Origin: Bacilli bacterium
GTDB lineage: Bacteria; Bacillota_I; Bacilli_A; RF39; UBA660
Assembly (NCBI GenBank): GCA_017432825.1
Contig: JAFRIJ010000005.1
Location: forward strand, 1 to 32,018
Direction: 5' to 3'
Length of the DNA: 32,018 nt
The notes below the pieces were generated by a model. That model was not told the DNA's origin, ran no database searches, and saw only the letters and a program-made list of their open reading frames with translations. Positions within the stretch are counted from its first letter, which is position 1. Every line of letters begins with the position of its first letter. A program made the translations under genes and the position numbers. Of the stretch, positions 7,547 through 16,572 are shown piece after piece.

Positions 7547-8705
7547 AATAATAATTTTACTATTACTATTATTTGCTTTTATTACTCCTACTTATGCCTT
7601 ATCAAAAGATTATGAAGATAAAGTAGCAGATATTACTAATACAAAAGTAGAAGAAGATATTATTAATATTTATTTCTTTAGAGGAGAGGGATGCCCTCAT
7701 TGTGCTAAAGAAGAAGAATTCTTTAAAGATTTAGTAAAAGAATATGATAATATCAAAATATATGATTTTGAAGTATGGAATAATGAAGATAATAGTAAAC
7801 TATTAACTGAAGCTAAAGGAAGATTTAAATTAAAAAGTACCAGTGTTCCATTCACTATAATTGGAAAGAAATATTTTTCAGGATTTAGTGATCTAACTAA
7901 AGAAAGAATATATAGTACATTAGATGAATATAGTGGAGATAAAAAATCATCTAATACTTATAAATTACCTATAATAGGAGAAGTAAATGTAAAGAATTTT
8001 TCCTTACCTTTAATAGCAGTAATTTTAGGATTTATAGATGGATTTAATCCATGTGCTATGTGGGTGTTATTATTTTTAATAAATGTATTAATAGGTAGTA
8101 AAGATAAAAAGAAAATGTTTATCCTAGGAAATATATTTCTATTAACAAGTGGACTCGTATATTTCTTATCTATGCTAGGAATAAGCTTAGTATTAAATAT
8201 ATCTACTGTTATTTGGATAAGAAATATAATAGCCTTAATAGCAGTATTTATAGGAATATTAAATATAAGAACATATATTAAAACAAAAAATGATGATGGA
8301 TGTCATGTTGTAAAAGATAATAAAAGAAAAGAACTATTTAAAAAAATAAAGAATTATACCAATAAAAAAAGCCTACTAATAGCATCATTAGGAATGATAG
8401 TTTTAGCAGCAAGTGTAAACTTAGTAGAATTAGCATGTTCCTTAGGATTTCCAGCAGTATTTTCTGAAATATTAGCAGTAAATAAAATAAACACAATAGA
8501 AAGAATATTATATTTAATATTATATGATTTATTCTACATGCTAGATGATATAGTAATATTCTATATAGCAATGTTTACACTAAATATAAAAGCAATAAGT
8601 CATAAATATACAAAGTATTCTAACCTAGTAGGAGGAATAATAATACTATTAATAGGATTATTATTATTAATAAAGCCAGAATGGATAATGTTTAATTTTA
8701 GTTAA
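7536..8705 (+). CDS. Thioredoxin-domain/CcdA-like membrane thiol transporter (DsbD-like fusion)
   Basis: The 389-residue protein starts with a signal sequence (about residues 1-21, ending PTYA). It continues with an extracytoplasmic thioredoxin-like domain holding Cys53-Pro-His-Cys56 and a cis-Pro segment (STSVPFTII). It ends in a six-helix-type membrane domain. The two membrane cysteines Cys173 (FNPCAMW) and Cys301 (ELACSLG) match the redox pair of CcdA/DsbD. The family moves reducing equivalents from cytoplasmic thioredoxin to the outer surface. Fusion of domain and transporter plus coupling to the upstream thioredoxin suggest a self-contained relay. Confidence 0.85.
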   Translation: MKNKIIILLLLLFAFITPTYALSKDYEDKVADITNTKVEEDIINIYFFRGEGCPHCAKEEEFFKDLVKEYDNIKIYDFEVWNNEDNSKLLTEAKGRFKLKSTSVPFTIIGKKYFSGFSDLTKERIYSTLDEYSGDKKSSNTYKLPIIGEVNVKNFSLPLIAVILGFIDGFNPCAMWVLLFLINVLIGSKDKKKMFILGNIFLLTSGLVYFLSMLGISLVLNISTVIWIRNIIALIAVFIGILNIRTYIKTKNDDGCHVVKDNKRKELFKKIKNYTNKKSLLIASLGMIVLAASVNLVELACSLGFPAVFSEILAVNKINTIERILYLILYDLFYMLDDIVIFYIAMFTLNIKAISHKYTKYSNLVGGIIILLIGLLLLIKPEWIMFNFS

Positions 8706-8757
8706 AAAAAGATAACTATATGTATTTTAAATACTTAATAATATAGTTATCTTTTTT
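8705..8757. terminator. Bidirectional terminator between convergent genes
   Basis: AAAAAAGATAACTATAT (8705-8721) is matched exactly by its reverse complement at 8741-8757, giving A/T runs on both strands. It serves the thiol transporter gene and the opposing S4-domain gene and overlaps the coding end of the latter. Confidence 0.85.
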
Positions 8758-9402
8758 AGTTGTTTTTATAATACCAACATATTTATACTTACCAAATTTT
8801 CTAATACTAAAAATATCCCCATCACGAAAAGTATAAGAATTATTAGATAAATAATTATAATTAATCATAATTTCTTTATTCTTAATCTTATCTTTAATTT
8901 TATCTCTATTAGTACCAATAATTCTAGATATAACAGTATCTATTCTTAAACTAGATACAATTATTTCTACTTCTTCATATTTCTTTTTATAATTATCTAA
9001 AGTATGAATATCTATTTCTTTAATTTTAATAGGCTTATTACCAACAAAAGAATAATCCTTTTCAATTAAGTCAGATATTTCATCCATAGCATAAAAATAA
9101 TATTTATCATTATCTACAATAATATCACCAAATACCTCATTACTAATATTTAAACCAAACAAACTACCCATTATTTCACTATGGGATAGAGGATAGTAAC
9201 TAATTATTTCATATAACTTAACCTTAGGAATACTATCAGTATACATAATAACCTTATCACTATCTGGATAAGGATAATAAAGTTTATAATCATTCTTATT
9301 TAATTTATAACTAACTTCCTTACAAATATTAGGAAGCAAAAAGAATGTATAGCTACCTCTTTTAATTTTATCTACATTCTTTTTTATTTCATACATATCC
9401 AT
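8716..9402 (-). CDS. ylmH: YlmH-like S4-domain RNA-binding protein
   Basis: This 228-residue protein ends in an S4 RNA-binding domain: LRIDTVISRIIGTNRDKIKDKIKNKEIMINY, then a GDIFSIRKFGKY strand pair. An N-terminal region resembles the YlmH/YggW-like alpha-beta part (HSEIMGSLFGLNI, then FGDIIV). YlmH relatives bind ribosomes and RNA and act in ribosome rescue and around cell division genes. I chose the ATG at 9402 because GGTGAT precedes it; a frame-open start at 9465 would overlap the upstream gene and lacks support. It follows the DUF5684-type gene on the minus strand by about 45 bp. Confidence 0.75.
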   Translation of the reverse strand: MDMYEIKKNVDKIKRGSYTFFLLPNICKEVSYKLNKNDYKLYYPYPDSDKVIMYTDSIPKVKLYEIISYYPLSHSEIMGSLFGLNISNEVFGDIIVDNDKYYFYAMDEISDLIEKDYSFVGNKPIKIKEIDIHTLDNYKKKYEEVEIIVSSLRIDTVISRIIGTNRDKIKDKIKNKEIMINYNYLSNNSYTFRDGDIFSIRKFGKYKYVGIIKTTKKDNYIIKYLKYI

Positions 9403-9446
9403 ATTATCACCAACAAAAGAATTATAGCAAAAAAAAAGAAATATTA

Positions 9447-10100
9447 CTATATTTCCTTTCCACACTTACTACAGAATTTACTATCTTTACTAATCTTAGC
9501 ACCACAATGAGGACAATACACAGAATCTTTTTCACTAGATTTAGCTTTATCGTCCTTCTTTTCTTTTGCAGTATCTTTTTTCTTTTCAGGTTCAGTAGTA
9601 TCATTTTTCTTATCATCAAATGGACCATTCTTAGATAATTCTACATCATTATCAAATGTATAACTATCAGAAAAACCAATTAAAGGTATCATAACAACAG
9701 GAAATAATGTCATAAGTACTGCAAATGCAGTATCCTTATGTAATTTTTTACTGATATTATAATTACATACAAATTTTCCAAATAAAGAACCTAAAGCAGC
9801 AAGACTAACTAAATCATCCATATCTAATAGTTTAGCAATAGAATAAGCTAAAACAACAGCAACCCACCAAGTATTTAAGTTTGCTATTTCAACATATACC
9901 CAATTATTATAAAAAGGTACAATAGCCTCCCATCCTTGTCTACCAGCTTTCTTATATGTTTTAACAGCCCCTATAATATAAATAACAACAACAGGTATTA
10001 TAAGAATTAAAAGAAATATAGCAAAAACACCTAAAGCAGCAATAATACCTTCAAACCCTCTATCCAAACCATTAACTAAATTATAATTACTATTATACAT
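9447..10100 (-). CDS. DUF5684-type membrane protein with C-terminal zinc ribbon
   Basis: The 217-residue protein begins with a hydrophobic segment (about 20-45). The pattern YKKAGRQGWEAIVPFYNNW, typical of DUF5684-type membrane proteins, comes next, followed by two or three more membrane segments (about 78-138). A long charged linker rich in Lys, Glu and Asp follows (about 150-190). The C-terminus is a zinc ribbon CPHCGAKISKDSKFCSKCGKEI with four cysteines. Function is unknown; the charged linker and ribbon probably face the cytoplasm. An AAAGGAG ribosome site precedes the ATG. Confidence 0.7.
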   Translation of the reverse strand: MYNSNYNLVNGLDRGFEGIIAALGVFAIFLLILIIPVVVIYIIGAVKTYKKAGRQGWEAIVPFYNNWVYVEIANLNTWWVAVVLAYSIAKLLDMDDLVSLAALGSLFGKFVCNYNISKKLHKDTAFAVLMTLFPVVMIPLIGFSDSYTFDNDVELSKNGPFDDKKNDTTEPEKKKDTAKEKKDDKAKSSEKDSVYCPHCGAKISKDSKFCSKCGKEI

Positions 10101-10123
10101 TTTATAAACTCCTTTCTACAATA

Positions 10124-10129
10124 ATTATA
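10124..10129 (-). promoter_or_regulatory. Probable -10 box of the DUF5684-type gene
   Basis: The minus strand reads TATAAT here with an upstream TG, about 24 bp before the start codon at 10100. The -35 region is weak. Confidence 0.35.
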
Positions 10130-10242
10130 TCATTAATGTTATAAAATTAAAATATAAAATTTAAAAAGTCATATTTTATATGTTTAAAAAAGTATAACAA
10201 TACCCAATATAAACATAGAATATAAAATGAAAGGGGAATAAT

Positions 10243-12525
10243 ATGCTAGGAAATTTTAATGAAGAAGCACAATATATTTTATTAAAAGCAAGAGAAGAAA
10301 TGTTAGAACTAAACCATCCCTATATTGGAAGTGAACATTTAGTATTATCTATATTAAAAAATAATGATTCATTATCCAAAAAATTAAAGAATTATGGATT
10401 AACTTATGATAATTTTAAAGAAGAAATTATAAACATAATAGGTAAAGGAACTAAAAAATCAGAATTTTTTTTATATACACCATTATTAAAAAAAGTAATA
10501 GAAAATTCCTTATTAGATGCAAAAGAAAATAATAATGGAAATGTTACACCAGAACATTTATTTTCATCTCTATTAGAAGAAGGAGAAGGAATAGCAATTA
10601 GATTACTTATTGGAATGAATATAGATATTGATGAACTATATGAAGAATTTAATAATAATTTAAGAATAAAACCCAAAAAGAATAAAAAGTTACTAATAAA
10701 TGAATTAGGCATTAATCTAGTAGAAGAAGCTAAAAAAAATAAACTAGATCCTGTAGAGGGAAGAGAAAAAGAAATAAATAGAGTAATTGAAATATTAGGA
10801 AGAAGATGTAAAAATAATCCCATTCTTATAGGAGAAGCTGGAGTGGGTAAAACTGCTATAGTAGAATGGTTATCTCACTTAATAGCAAAAAAAGAAGTTC
10901 CAGCAAATCTTCAAAATAAAAAAATTATTTCTATAGATATGGCTTCTCTAGTAGCAGGAACTAAATATAGAGGAGAATTTGAGGAAAGATTACAAAAAAT
11001 AATTAAAGAAATAGCTAGTGATGGAGAAATAATATTATTTATAGATGAAATACATACCTTAGTAGGAGCAGGAGGAGCTGAAGGCGCTATAGATGCATCC
11101 AATATTCTAAAACCAGCACTAGCAAGAGGAACTATTAAATGTATAGGAGCAACTACTACTAAAGAATATAAAAAATATATAAGTATAGATAAAGCCCTAT
11201 CTAGAAGATTTCAACCAGTATTAATAAAAGAACCTACTAAAGAAGAAACAATTAAAATATTAAATAAATTAAAAAGTATTTATGAATCATATCATCATGT
11301 AACTATAGATGATAATATTATTAATTATATAGTAGAGTTATCAGACAAATATATTTACAACAGACATAATCCTGATAAATCTATAGATATACTAGATGAA
11401 GTATGCTCTAAAGCCAATATAAAAGAAACACCCACTATAAAAAATATAAATAAATTAAAAAATAAATTAGAAGAAATATCTAAAAATAAAAATAGTTTAA
11501 TATTAGAAAATAAATTAGATAAAGCTTATAATTACCTTAAAGAAGAATCAAAAATAAAAAGTGATATAAACAAACTAGAATTAGAATATAAAAATAATAT
11601 AAATAAAATAACAAAAGAAGATGTAAGAATAATAATAAGTGAAAAAACTAATATACCTATAAATAATATAGAACTAGATACTATAGATAACATAAATAAA
11701 TTAAATAAAATATTAAATAATAATATAATAGGTCAAGAAAATGCTATAAAAGAATTAATCAATTATACCAAAAAAGAAAAACTAGGATACTCATCAAATA
11801 AAGTAAAATCATTTCTCTTTATAGGACCAACAGGAGTAGGAAAAACAGCCTTAGCAAAATTATACACTAAATTAGTAAAAGGAGAATTAATAAGACTAGA
11901 TATGAGTGAATATTCTGATTCCACATCAATTAATAAAATAATAGGATCTTCACCAGGTTATGTAGGATATAATGATAATAACAATATAGTAGATAAAATA
12001 AAAGATAGTCCTACTAGCGTAATACTATTTGATGAAATAGATAAAGCACATCCCAATGTATTAAATTTACTATATCAAATGTTAGATGATAGTATCATTA
12101 AAGATGCAAATAATAATATAATTAATCTAAATAACAATACTATCATAATGACTTCTAATATAGGATATAATTATAATTCATTAGGCTTTAATAAAAAAGA
12201 TAACACAAATAATGAATTAAAAGATAGCTTTAATATATCATTAATTAATAGAATAGATAATATAGTAAAATTTAATAAATTAACTAAAGATAATATAACT
12301 AAAATAATAATAAATAAATTAAAAAAACTACAATCTAAATATAAAGAATTTAATTATAATAATAATCTAATAGAAGAAATAATAAAAGAATCTAACTACG
12401 AAGAATTAGGAGCAAGAAAAATAGATAAAATAATAGAAAGCAAATTAGAGAGTATTATAATAGATAATATTATTAATAATAAACCATTAAAAATAACCAC
12501 AATAAAAGAATATATAAATAATTAA
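10243..12525 (+). CDS. clpC: ClpC-like AAA+ unfoldase of the Clp protease
   Basis: This ATP-driven unfoldase feeds proteins to ClpP. The 760 residues comprise an N-terminal double Clp_N domain (about 1-145), a first AAA+ module with Walker A GEAGVGKT (197-204) and Walker B LFIDEIHTLVGAGGAEG, a coiled-coil middle region (about 400-480), and a second AAA+ module with GPTGVGKT (528-535) and LFDEIDKAHP. An LGF tripeptide after TSNIG occupies the place of the ClpP-docking loop, so it probably works with ClpP. It is shorter than typical ClpC (about 810). The usual FRPEFINRID segment has drifted to FNISLINRID. A GGGG ribosome site precedes the ATG. Confidence 0.9.
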   Translation: MLGNFNEEAQYILLKAREEMLELNHPYIGSEHLVLSILKNNDSLSKKLKNYGLTYDNFKEEIINIIGKGTKKSEFFLYTPLLKKVIENSLLDAKENNNGNVTPEHLFSSLLEEGEGIAIRLLIGMNIDIDELYEEFNNNLRIKPKKNKKLLINELGINLVEEAKKNKLDPVEGREKEINRVIEILGRRCKNNPILIGEAGVGKTAIVEWLSHLIAKKEVPANLQNKKIISIDMASLVAGTKYRGEFEERLQKIIKEIASDGEIILFIDEIHTLVGAGGAEGAIDASNILKPALARGTIKCIGATTTKEYKKYISIDKALSRRFQPVLIKEPTKEETIKILNKLKSIYESYHHVTIDDNIINYIVELSDKYIYNRHNPDKSIDILDEVCSKANIKETPTIKNINKLKNKLEEISKNKNSLILENKLDKAYNYLKEESKIKSDINKLELEYKNNINKITKEDVRIIISEKTNIPINNIELDTIDNINKLNKILNNNIIGQENAIKELINYTKKEKLGYSSNKVKSFLFIGPTGVGKTALAKLYTKLVKGELIRLDMSEYSDSTSINKIIGSSPGYVGYNDNNNIVDKIKDSPTSVILFDEIDKAHPNVLNLLYQMLDDSIIKDANNNIINLNNNTIIMTSNIGYNYNSLGFNKKDNTNNELKDSFNISLINRIDNIVKFNKLTKDNITKIIINKLKKLQSKYKEFNYNNNLIEEIIKESNYEELGARKIDKIIESKLESIIIDNIINNKPLKITTIKEYINN

Positions 12526-12560
12526 TACTTTATTTGTAAACTTTACAGTAAAGTATTTTT
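12524..12560 (+). terminator. Terminator of clpC
   Basis: AATACTTTA (12524-12532) pairs with TAAAGTATT (12549-12557), followed by T residues. It overlaps the promoter of the next gene. Confidence 0.65.
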
Positions 12561-12570
12561 ATTGTATAAT
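12542..12570 (+). promoter_or_regulatory. Promoter of the pyrophosphatase gene
   Basis: TTTACA (12542-12547) and TATAAT (12565-12570) are spaced 17 bp. The -35 lies inside the clpC terminator hairpin. Confidence 0.6.
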
Positions 12571-12592
12571 TAACCTAGAAAGAAGTGGTAAA

Positions 12593-14224
12593 ATGAAAAG
12601 TAAAAAAGTATTAATTTTCGGTCATAGAAATCCTGATACTGATAGTGTAACATCTGCTATAGCACTTTCTTATTTAAAAAGAGAATTAGGAATAGATGCA
12701 ATACCTGCAGTACTTAGTGATATAAACCAAGAAACTAAATTTGTTTTAAATTACTTTAACGAAAAAGAACCAATGTTTATTAATGATATAAAAATAAAAG
12801 TAAGAGATTTAAATTATACTAAAAGATATAATGTAACAGAAGAAGACTCTATAAATACTACTTATAAGAAAATGGCCGAAGCAGAAATAAGTAAAATACC
12901 AGTAATAGACAATAATAAAAAATTATTAGGAATTATTAGCATGAAAGATATAGCAAAAGATCAATTCTCTAATAATATAGATTTATTAGATACAACCTAT
13001 AATAATATAATAGATACAATAGACGGTGAAGAAGTGTTAAAGTTTGATGAAGAAATAAATGGTAATTTATCAATCATTAGCTATCAAAAAGAGTATGCCC
13101 TAGAAGAATCAAAATTTAATAATAATACTATTCTTATGGTTGGAGATAGACATAATATAATAGAACAAGCTCTAAATAAAGGAATAAAATTATTAATAAT
13201 AACAGGACCAAATAAAATAAAAGAAGAATATTTAGAAATAGCTAAAAGAAATAGAGTAAATATAATAAATACAAATAATAGCACTATTATTACTGCCCGT
13301 AAAATAAATCTATGTAATAAAGTAAAAACATTGCCATACGAAAAAAATATTACAGTTATTAATGAAAATGATAGCTTAACAGATTTAATTAAATTTGCCA
13401 CTAAAACTAGATATAGTTACTATCCAGTAGTAAATAATAAAGATGAATGTATTGGAATATTAAGATTATCAGATGTAGTATATAATAACAAACAAAAAGT
13501 AATATTAGTAGATCATAATACTCCAGAACAAACAGCAATTGGCATTGAAGAAGCAGAAATATTAGAAATAATTGATCATCATAATATAGGAAGCATTGGT
13601 ACTAATAGTCCAATTAGTTTTAGAAATATGCCAGTAGGTAGTACTAATACAATTATAAATTTAATGTATCAAGAAAATAATATTGAAATACCTAAGAATA
13701 TAGCAGGTTTAATGTTAGCAGGAATACTTTCTGATACACTAGTATTAGCATCTCCTACAACAACAGATATAGATAGAGAAGCAGTAAAAAAACTAAGTTC
13801 CATAGCAGAAATAGATTATAATGATTTTGGATTAAAAATGTTAAAAGCAGGATCATCATTAAAAGGAAAAACAAAAGAAGAAATAATATTTGGAGACTTC
13901 AAGAATTATCCAATAGGAGATGAAAAAATAGGATTATCTCAATTATCTACAACTAATGCAGACGAAATATTAAACTCCAAAGATGAATATATTAGTTTAC
14001 TAAATAATATTGAAGAAGGAAGCAATTATTATTTTGTAATATTATTTGTAACAGATATTATAAAGCAAGGATCATATGTTATTTATAGCAAAAGAGCAGA
14101 AAATATACTAAAGAAAGTATATAATAATGACGAATTAAAGCAAGGTACATTCTTAAAAGGAATAATATCTAGAAAAATGCAAATAGTACCAGGAATAATG
14201 CTAGAGATGGAAAGTAACTATTAA
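12593..14224 (+). CDS. ppaC: Manganese-dependent inorganic pyrophosphatase with CBS and DRTGG-type insert
   Basis: This enzyme hydrolyses pyrophosphate to phosphate. At 543 residues it is the long, regulated form. The DHH domain begins with FGHRNPDTDS and continues with LVDHN and IIDHHNIG; the DHHA2 domain ends near SRKMQIVPG. Between the first DHH motif and LVDHN lie paired CBS segments (around KIPVIDNNKKLLGIISMKDI and YYPVVNNKDECIGILRLSDV) and a DRTGG-like domain. In the family these bind adenine nucleotides and tune activity. It has its own promoter. The next gene is acetate kinase; both touch phosphate metabolism. Confidence 0.92.
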   Translation: MKSKKVLIFGHRNPDTDSVTSAIALSYLKRELGIDAIPAVLSDINQETKFVLNYFNEKEPMFINDIKIKVRDLNYTKRYNVTEEDSINTTYKKMAEAEISKIPVIDNNKKLLGIISMKDIAKDQFSNNIDLLDTTYNNIIDTIDGEEVLKFDEEINGNLSIISYQKEYALEESKFNNNTILMVGDRHNIIEQALNKGIKLLIITGPNKIKEEYLEIAKRNRVNIINTNNSTIITARKINLCNKVKTLPYEKNITVINENDSLTDLIKFATKTRYSYYPVVNNKDECIGILRLSDVVYNNKQKVILVDHNTPEQTAIGIEEAEILEIIDHHNIGSIGTNSPISFRNMPVGSTNTIINLMYQENNIEIPKNIAGLMLAGILSDTLVLASPTTTDIDREAVKKLSSIAEIDYNDFGLKMLKAGSSLKGKTKEEIIFGDFKNYPIGDEKIGLSQLSTTNADEILNSKDEYISLLNNIEEGSNYYFVILFVTDIIKQGSYVIYSKRAENILKKVYNNDELKQGTFLKGIISRKMQIVPGIMLEMESNY

Positions 14225-14240
14225 AATAGTTCTTTCTTTT
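14216..14240 (+). terminator. Weak terminator after ppaC
   Basis: AACTAT (14216-14221) pairs with ATAGTT (14226-14231) with a 4-nt loop, followed by a pyrimidine-rich tract. The stem is short and AT-rich. Confidence 0.4.
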
Positions 14241-14249
14241 TATTTATTG

Positions 14250-14278
14250 TTTAAAAAACTAAATCTTTATGTTATAAT
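14250..14278 (+). promoter_or_regulatory. Probable promoter of ackA-nrnA
   Basis: TATAAT at 14273-14278 has a TTTAAA-type -35 at 14250-14255, 17 bp away. The gene starts at 14299 after an AGAGGTG ribosome site. Confidence 0.45.
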
Positions 14279-14298
14279 AACGAAGAAGAGGTGAAATT

Positions 14299-15492
14299 AT
14301 GAAATATTTGTGTGTAAACGCTGGTAGTTCTTCATTAAAATTTCAACTATTTGAAATGCCAGAAGAAAAAGTTATAATCAGTGGTTATATTGAAAAAATA
14401 GGATTAAAAGATAGTTTTTGGAATACAAAAATTAATGGAGAAAAAATAAGAGGAGAAAGATACTTAAAAGATCATACAGAAGCAGTAGATGTATTAATAG
14501 AAGAATTATTAAAACATAAAGCAGTATCTTCTCTTAATGAAATAAAAGGAGTAGGACATAGAGTACTACATGGTGGAGAAAAATATAGTGATTCTGTATT
14601 AATAACAGATGAAGTAATAGAAGATATAAAAGAATTAACCAAATTAGGACCACTTCATCATCCCGGAAATTTAGCAGGAATAGAAGCTATGAAAAAAGCT
14701 TTGCCTAAAGTACCAATGGTAGCGGTATATGATACAGCATTTCATCAAACAATGCCTGCTAATAATTATTTATATCCAGTACCATACGAATGGTATACAA
14801 ATTATGGAGTAAGAAAATATGGATTCCATGGTACAAGTCACAAATTTATTACACTACAAATGAAAAAAAAGCTAAAAAAAGAAAAAGTAAATCTAATTAT
14901 TTGTCATATAGGAAGTGGAGCATCAATAAGTGCTATTAAAGATGGTAAGTGCTATGATACAACAATGGGAATAACACCATTAGATGGATTAATGATGGGA
15001 ACACGTTCAGGTTCAATTGATGCATCAATATTAGAATACGTATGTAAAGAGTCAGGTATGGATATTTCTGAAGTAACTAACGCACTAAATAAAAAAAGCG
15101 GACTATTAGGAATATCAGGATTTAGTGATAGTAGAGATGTAGAACAAGCTGCAGGTACTGGAGATGAAATGGCTAAATTAGCTATCACTATGTATAATCA
15201 AAGAGTAGCAAATTATATAGCAGAATATTATATTGAATTAGAAGGAAAAGTAGATGCAATAGTATTTACAGCAGGTGTAGGAGAAAACGGAATAGCATTT
15301 AGACAAGATGTTATAAATAGACTAAAACCATTAGGTATAAAACTAGACGATAAAACTAATGAAAAAGTAGCAAGTTATAAAGAATTACATGAAGGATTAA
15401 TAAGTAGTAAAACATCAAGTGTTAAGGTATATGTATTACCAACAAATGAAGAGTTAATGATAGTAAGAGATACATACAATTTAACAAAATAG
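14299..15492 (+). CDS. ackA: Acetate kinase
   Basis: The enzyme interconverts acetyl phosphate plus ADP and acetate plus ATP, the energy-yielding last step of acetate fermentation. The 397 residues match the family length. Motifs appear in order: NAGSSSLKFQLFEM at the N-terminus, GHRVLHGGE, DTAFHQTMP, GFHGTSH, HIGSGASISA, GLMMGTRSGS, and FTAGVGENG near the C-terminus. These cover the nucleotide- and acetate-binding sites. nrnA follows 15 bp later and is probably co-transcribed. No phosphotransacetylase gene lies nearby. Confidence 0.97.
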   Translation: MKYLCVNAGSSSLKFQLFEMPEEKVIISGYIEKIGLKDSFWNTKINGEKIRGERYLKDHTEAVDVLIEELLKHKAVSSLNEIKGVGHRVLHGGEKYSDSVLITDEVIEDIKELTKLGPLHHPGNLAGIEAMKKALPKVPMVAVYDTAFHQTMPANNYLYPVPYEWYTNYGVRKYGFHGTSHKFITLQMKKKLKKEKVNLIICHIGSGASISAIKDGKCYDTTMGITPLDGLMMGTRSGSIDASILEYVCKESGMDISEVTNALNKKSGLLGISGFSDSRDVEQAAGTGDEMAKLAITMYNQRVANYIAEYYIELEGKVDAIVFTAGVGENGIAFRQDVINRLKPLGIKLDDKTNEKVASYKELHEGLISSKTSSVKVYVLPTNEELMIVRDTYNLTK

Positions 15493-15507
15493 AAAGAGAA
15501 TGTTAAT

Positions 15508-16458
15508 ATGAATATATTTAGGAGAATATATAAAGAAATAAAAAAATATAATAAAATAATTATAGCAAGACATATAGGACCAGATCCTGATGCCTTAGGA
15601 GGACAATTTGCCTTAAAAGAACTAATTCAAAATAAATTTAATAATAAAAAAGTATATGCTATAGGTAGCTCACCAGCTAAATTTAAATTTTTTGGTAATT
15701 TAGACAGATTAGATGAAATAAATATTGATGATGATACACTATTAATAATATTAGATACACCAGACATAAAAAGAATAGATGGAATAGATAATATTAAAGA
15801 ATATAAAAACATAATAAAAATAGATCATCATCCAATAATAGATAATTATGAATCATTATCATTAATTGATGAAACGTCATCATCAACATGTCAACTAATA
15901 TTAGAATTAATATTTAAAAATCATTTAAAATTAACAAAAAGTATTGCCGAAAAATTATATATGGGAATAGTATCAGATACAGGAAGATTTATGCATGATT
16001 ATACAACTAAAAAAACATTTGAATTAGTAACCAAATTATTAAAAAAATCAAATATTAATTTTACAAGCTTATATTCTCCATTATATGCAAGACCACTATC
16101 AGAAATAAAATTTCAAGGATTTATTTTTGAAAACATAGAATTAACTGATAATGGATTAGCCTATATAAAAATAACTGATGATATACTAAAAGAATATGGC
16201 GTAGATGCTGCCAGTGCAGGAAATATTATCAGTGAATTAAACTTTGTTAATGAAATAAAAATATGGATGTTCTTAACAGAAGATAAAAAAAATAATCAAA
16301 TTAGAGCAAATATTCGTTCAAGAGGGCCAATTATTAACGAGATAGCGTCCAAATATGGTGGCGGTGGTCACAAATATGCATCAGGTGCAAGATTATCTAG
16401 TTGGGATAAAGCTAATGAATTATTAGAAAAATTGGATGATTTAATAACCAAAGAATAA
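15508..16458 (+). CDS. nrnA: NrnA-like DHH/DHHA1 phosphoesterase
   Basis: This 316-residue enzyme belongs to the oligoribonuclease/pAp-phosphatase group (NrnA), which degrades very short RNAs and 3',5'-bisphosphate nucleotides and may act on cyclic dinucleotide products. Metal-binding DHH-family motifs appear in order: RHIGPDPDALGG, LDTPD, IDHHP, and SDTGRF. The C-terminal DHHA1 signature GGGGHKYASGA is complete. It has no membrane or PAS domain, so it is not GdpP. It follows ackA by 15 bp and is closed by a perfect terminator hairpin. Confidence 0.9.
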   Translation: MNIFRRIYKEIKKYNKIIIARHIGPDPDALGGQFALKELIQNKFNNKKVYAIGSSPAKFKFFGNLDRLDEINIDDDTLLIILDTPDIKRIDGIDNIKEYKNIIKIDHHPIIDNYESLSLIDETSSSTCQLILELIFKNHLKLTKSIAEKLYMGIVSDTGRFMHDYTTKKTFELVTKLLKKSNINFTSLYSPLYARPLSEIKFQGFIFENIELTDNGLAYIKITDDILKEYGVDAASAGNIISELNFVNEIKIWMFLTEDKKNNQIRANIRSRGPIINEIASKYGGGGHKYASGARLSSWDKANELLEKLDDLITKE

Positions 16459-16460
16459 TT

Positions 16461-16489
16461 AACATGTATATTATGTATACATGTTTTTT
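16461..16489 (+). terminator. Terminator after nrnA
   Basis: AACATGTATA (16461-16470) and TATACATGTT (16476-16485) form a perfect 10-bp stem with a 5-nt loop and a T run. Confidence 0.85.
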
Positions 16490-16517
16490 GATATAAAAAA
16501 ATTGTAAAATAAAAGAC

Positions 16518-16546
16518 TTGATTTTTATATTTATATTTGTTATACT
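16518..16546 (+). promoter_or_regulatory. Promoter of the first TasA-like gene
   Basis: TTGATT (16518-16523) and TATACT (16541-16546) are 17 bp apart, with an extended -10 TGT before the -10. A GAGGAGG ribosome site follows, so strong expression is expected, as fits a structural surface protein. Confidence 0.65.
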
Positions 16547-16572
16547 TATAACAGAATAGAGGAGGAATCCAA

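Noticed and set aside
10404-10823. Minus-strand frame opposite clpC
   Set aside because: It is low-complexity hydrophobic translation of the antisense strand of a clear AAA+ gene, as are other opposite-strand frames over ppaC, ackA, secA and the TasA-like genes.
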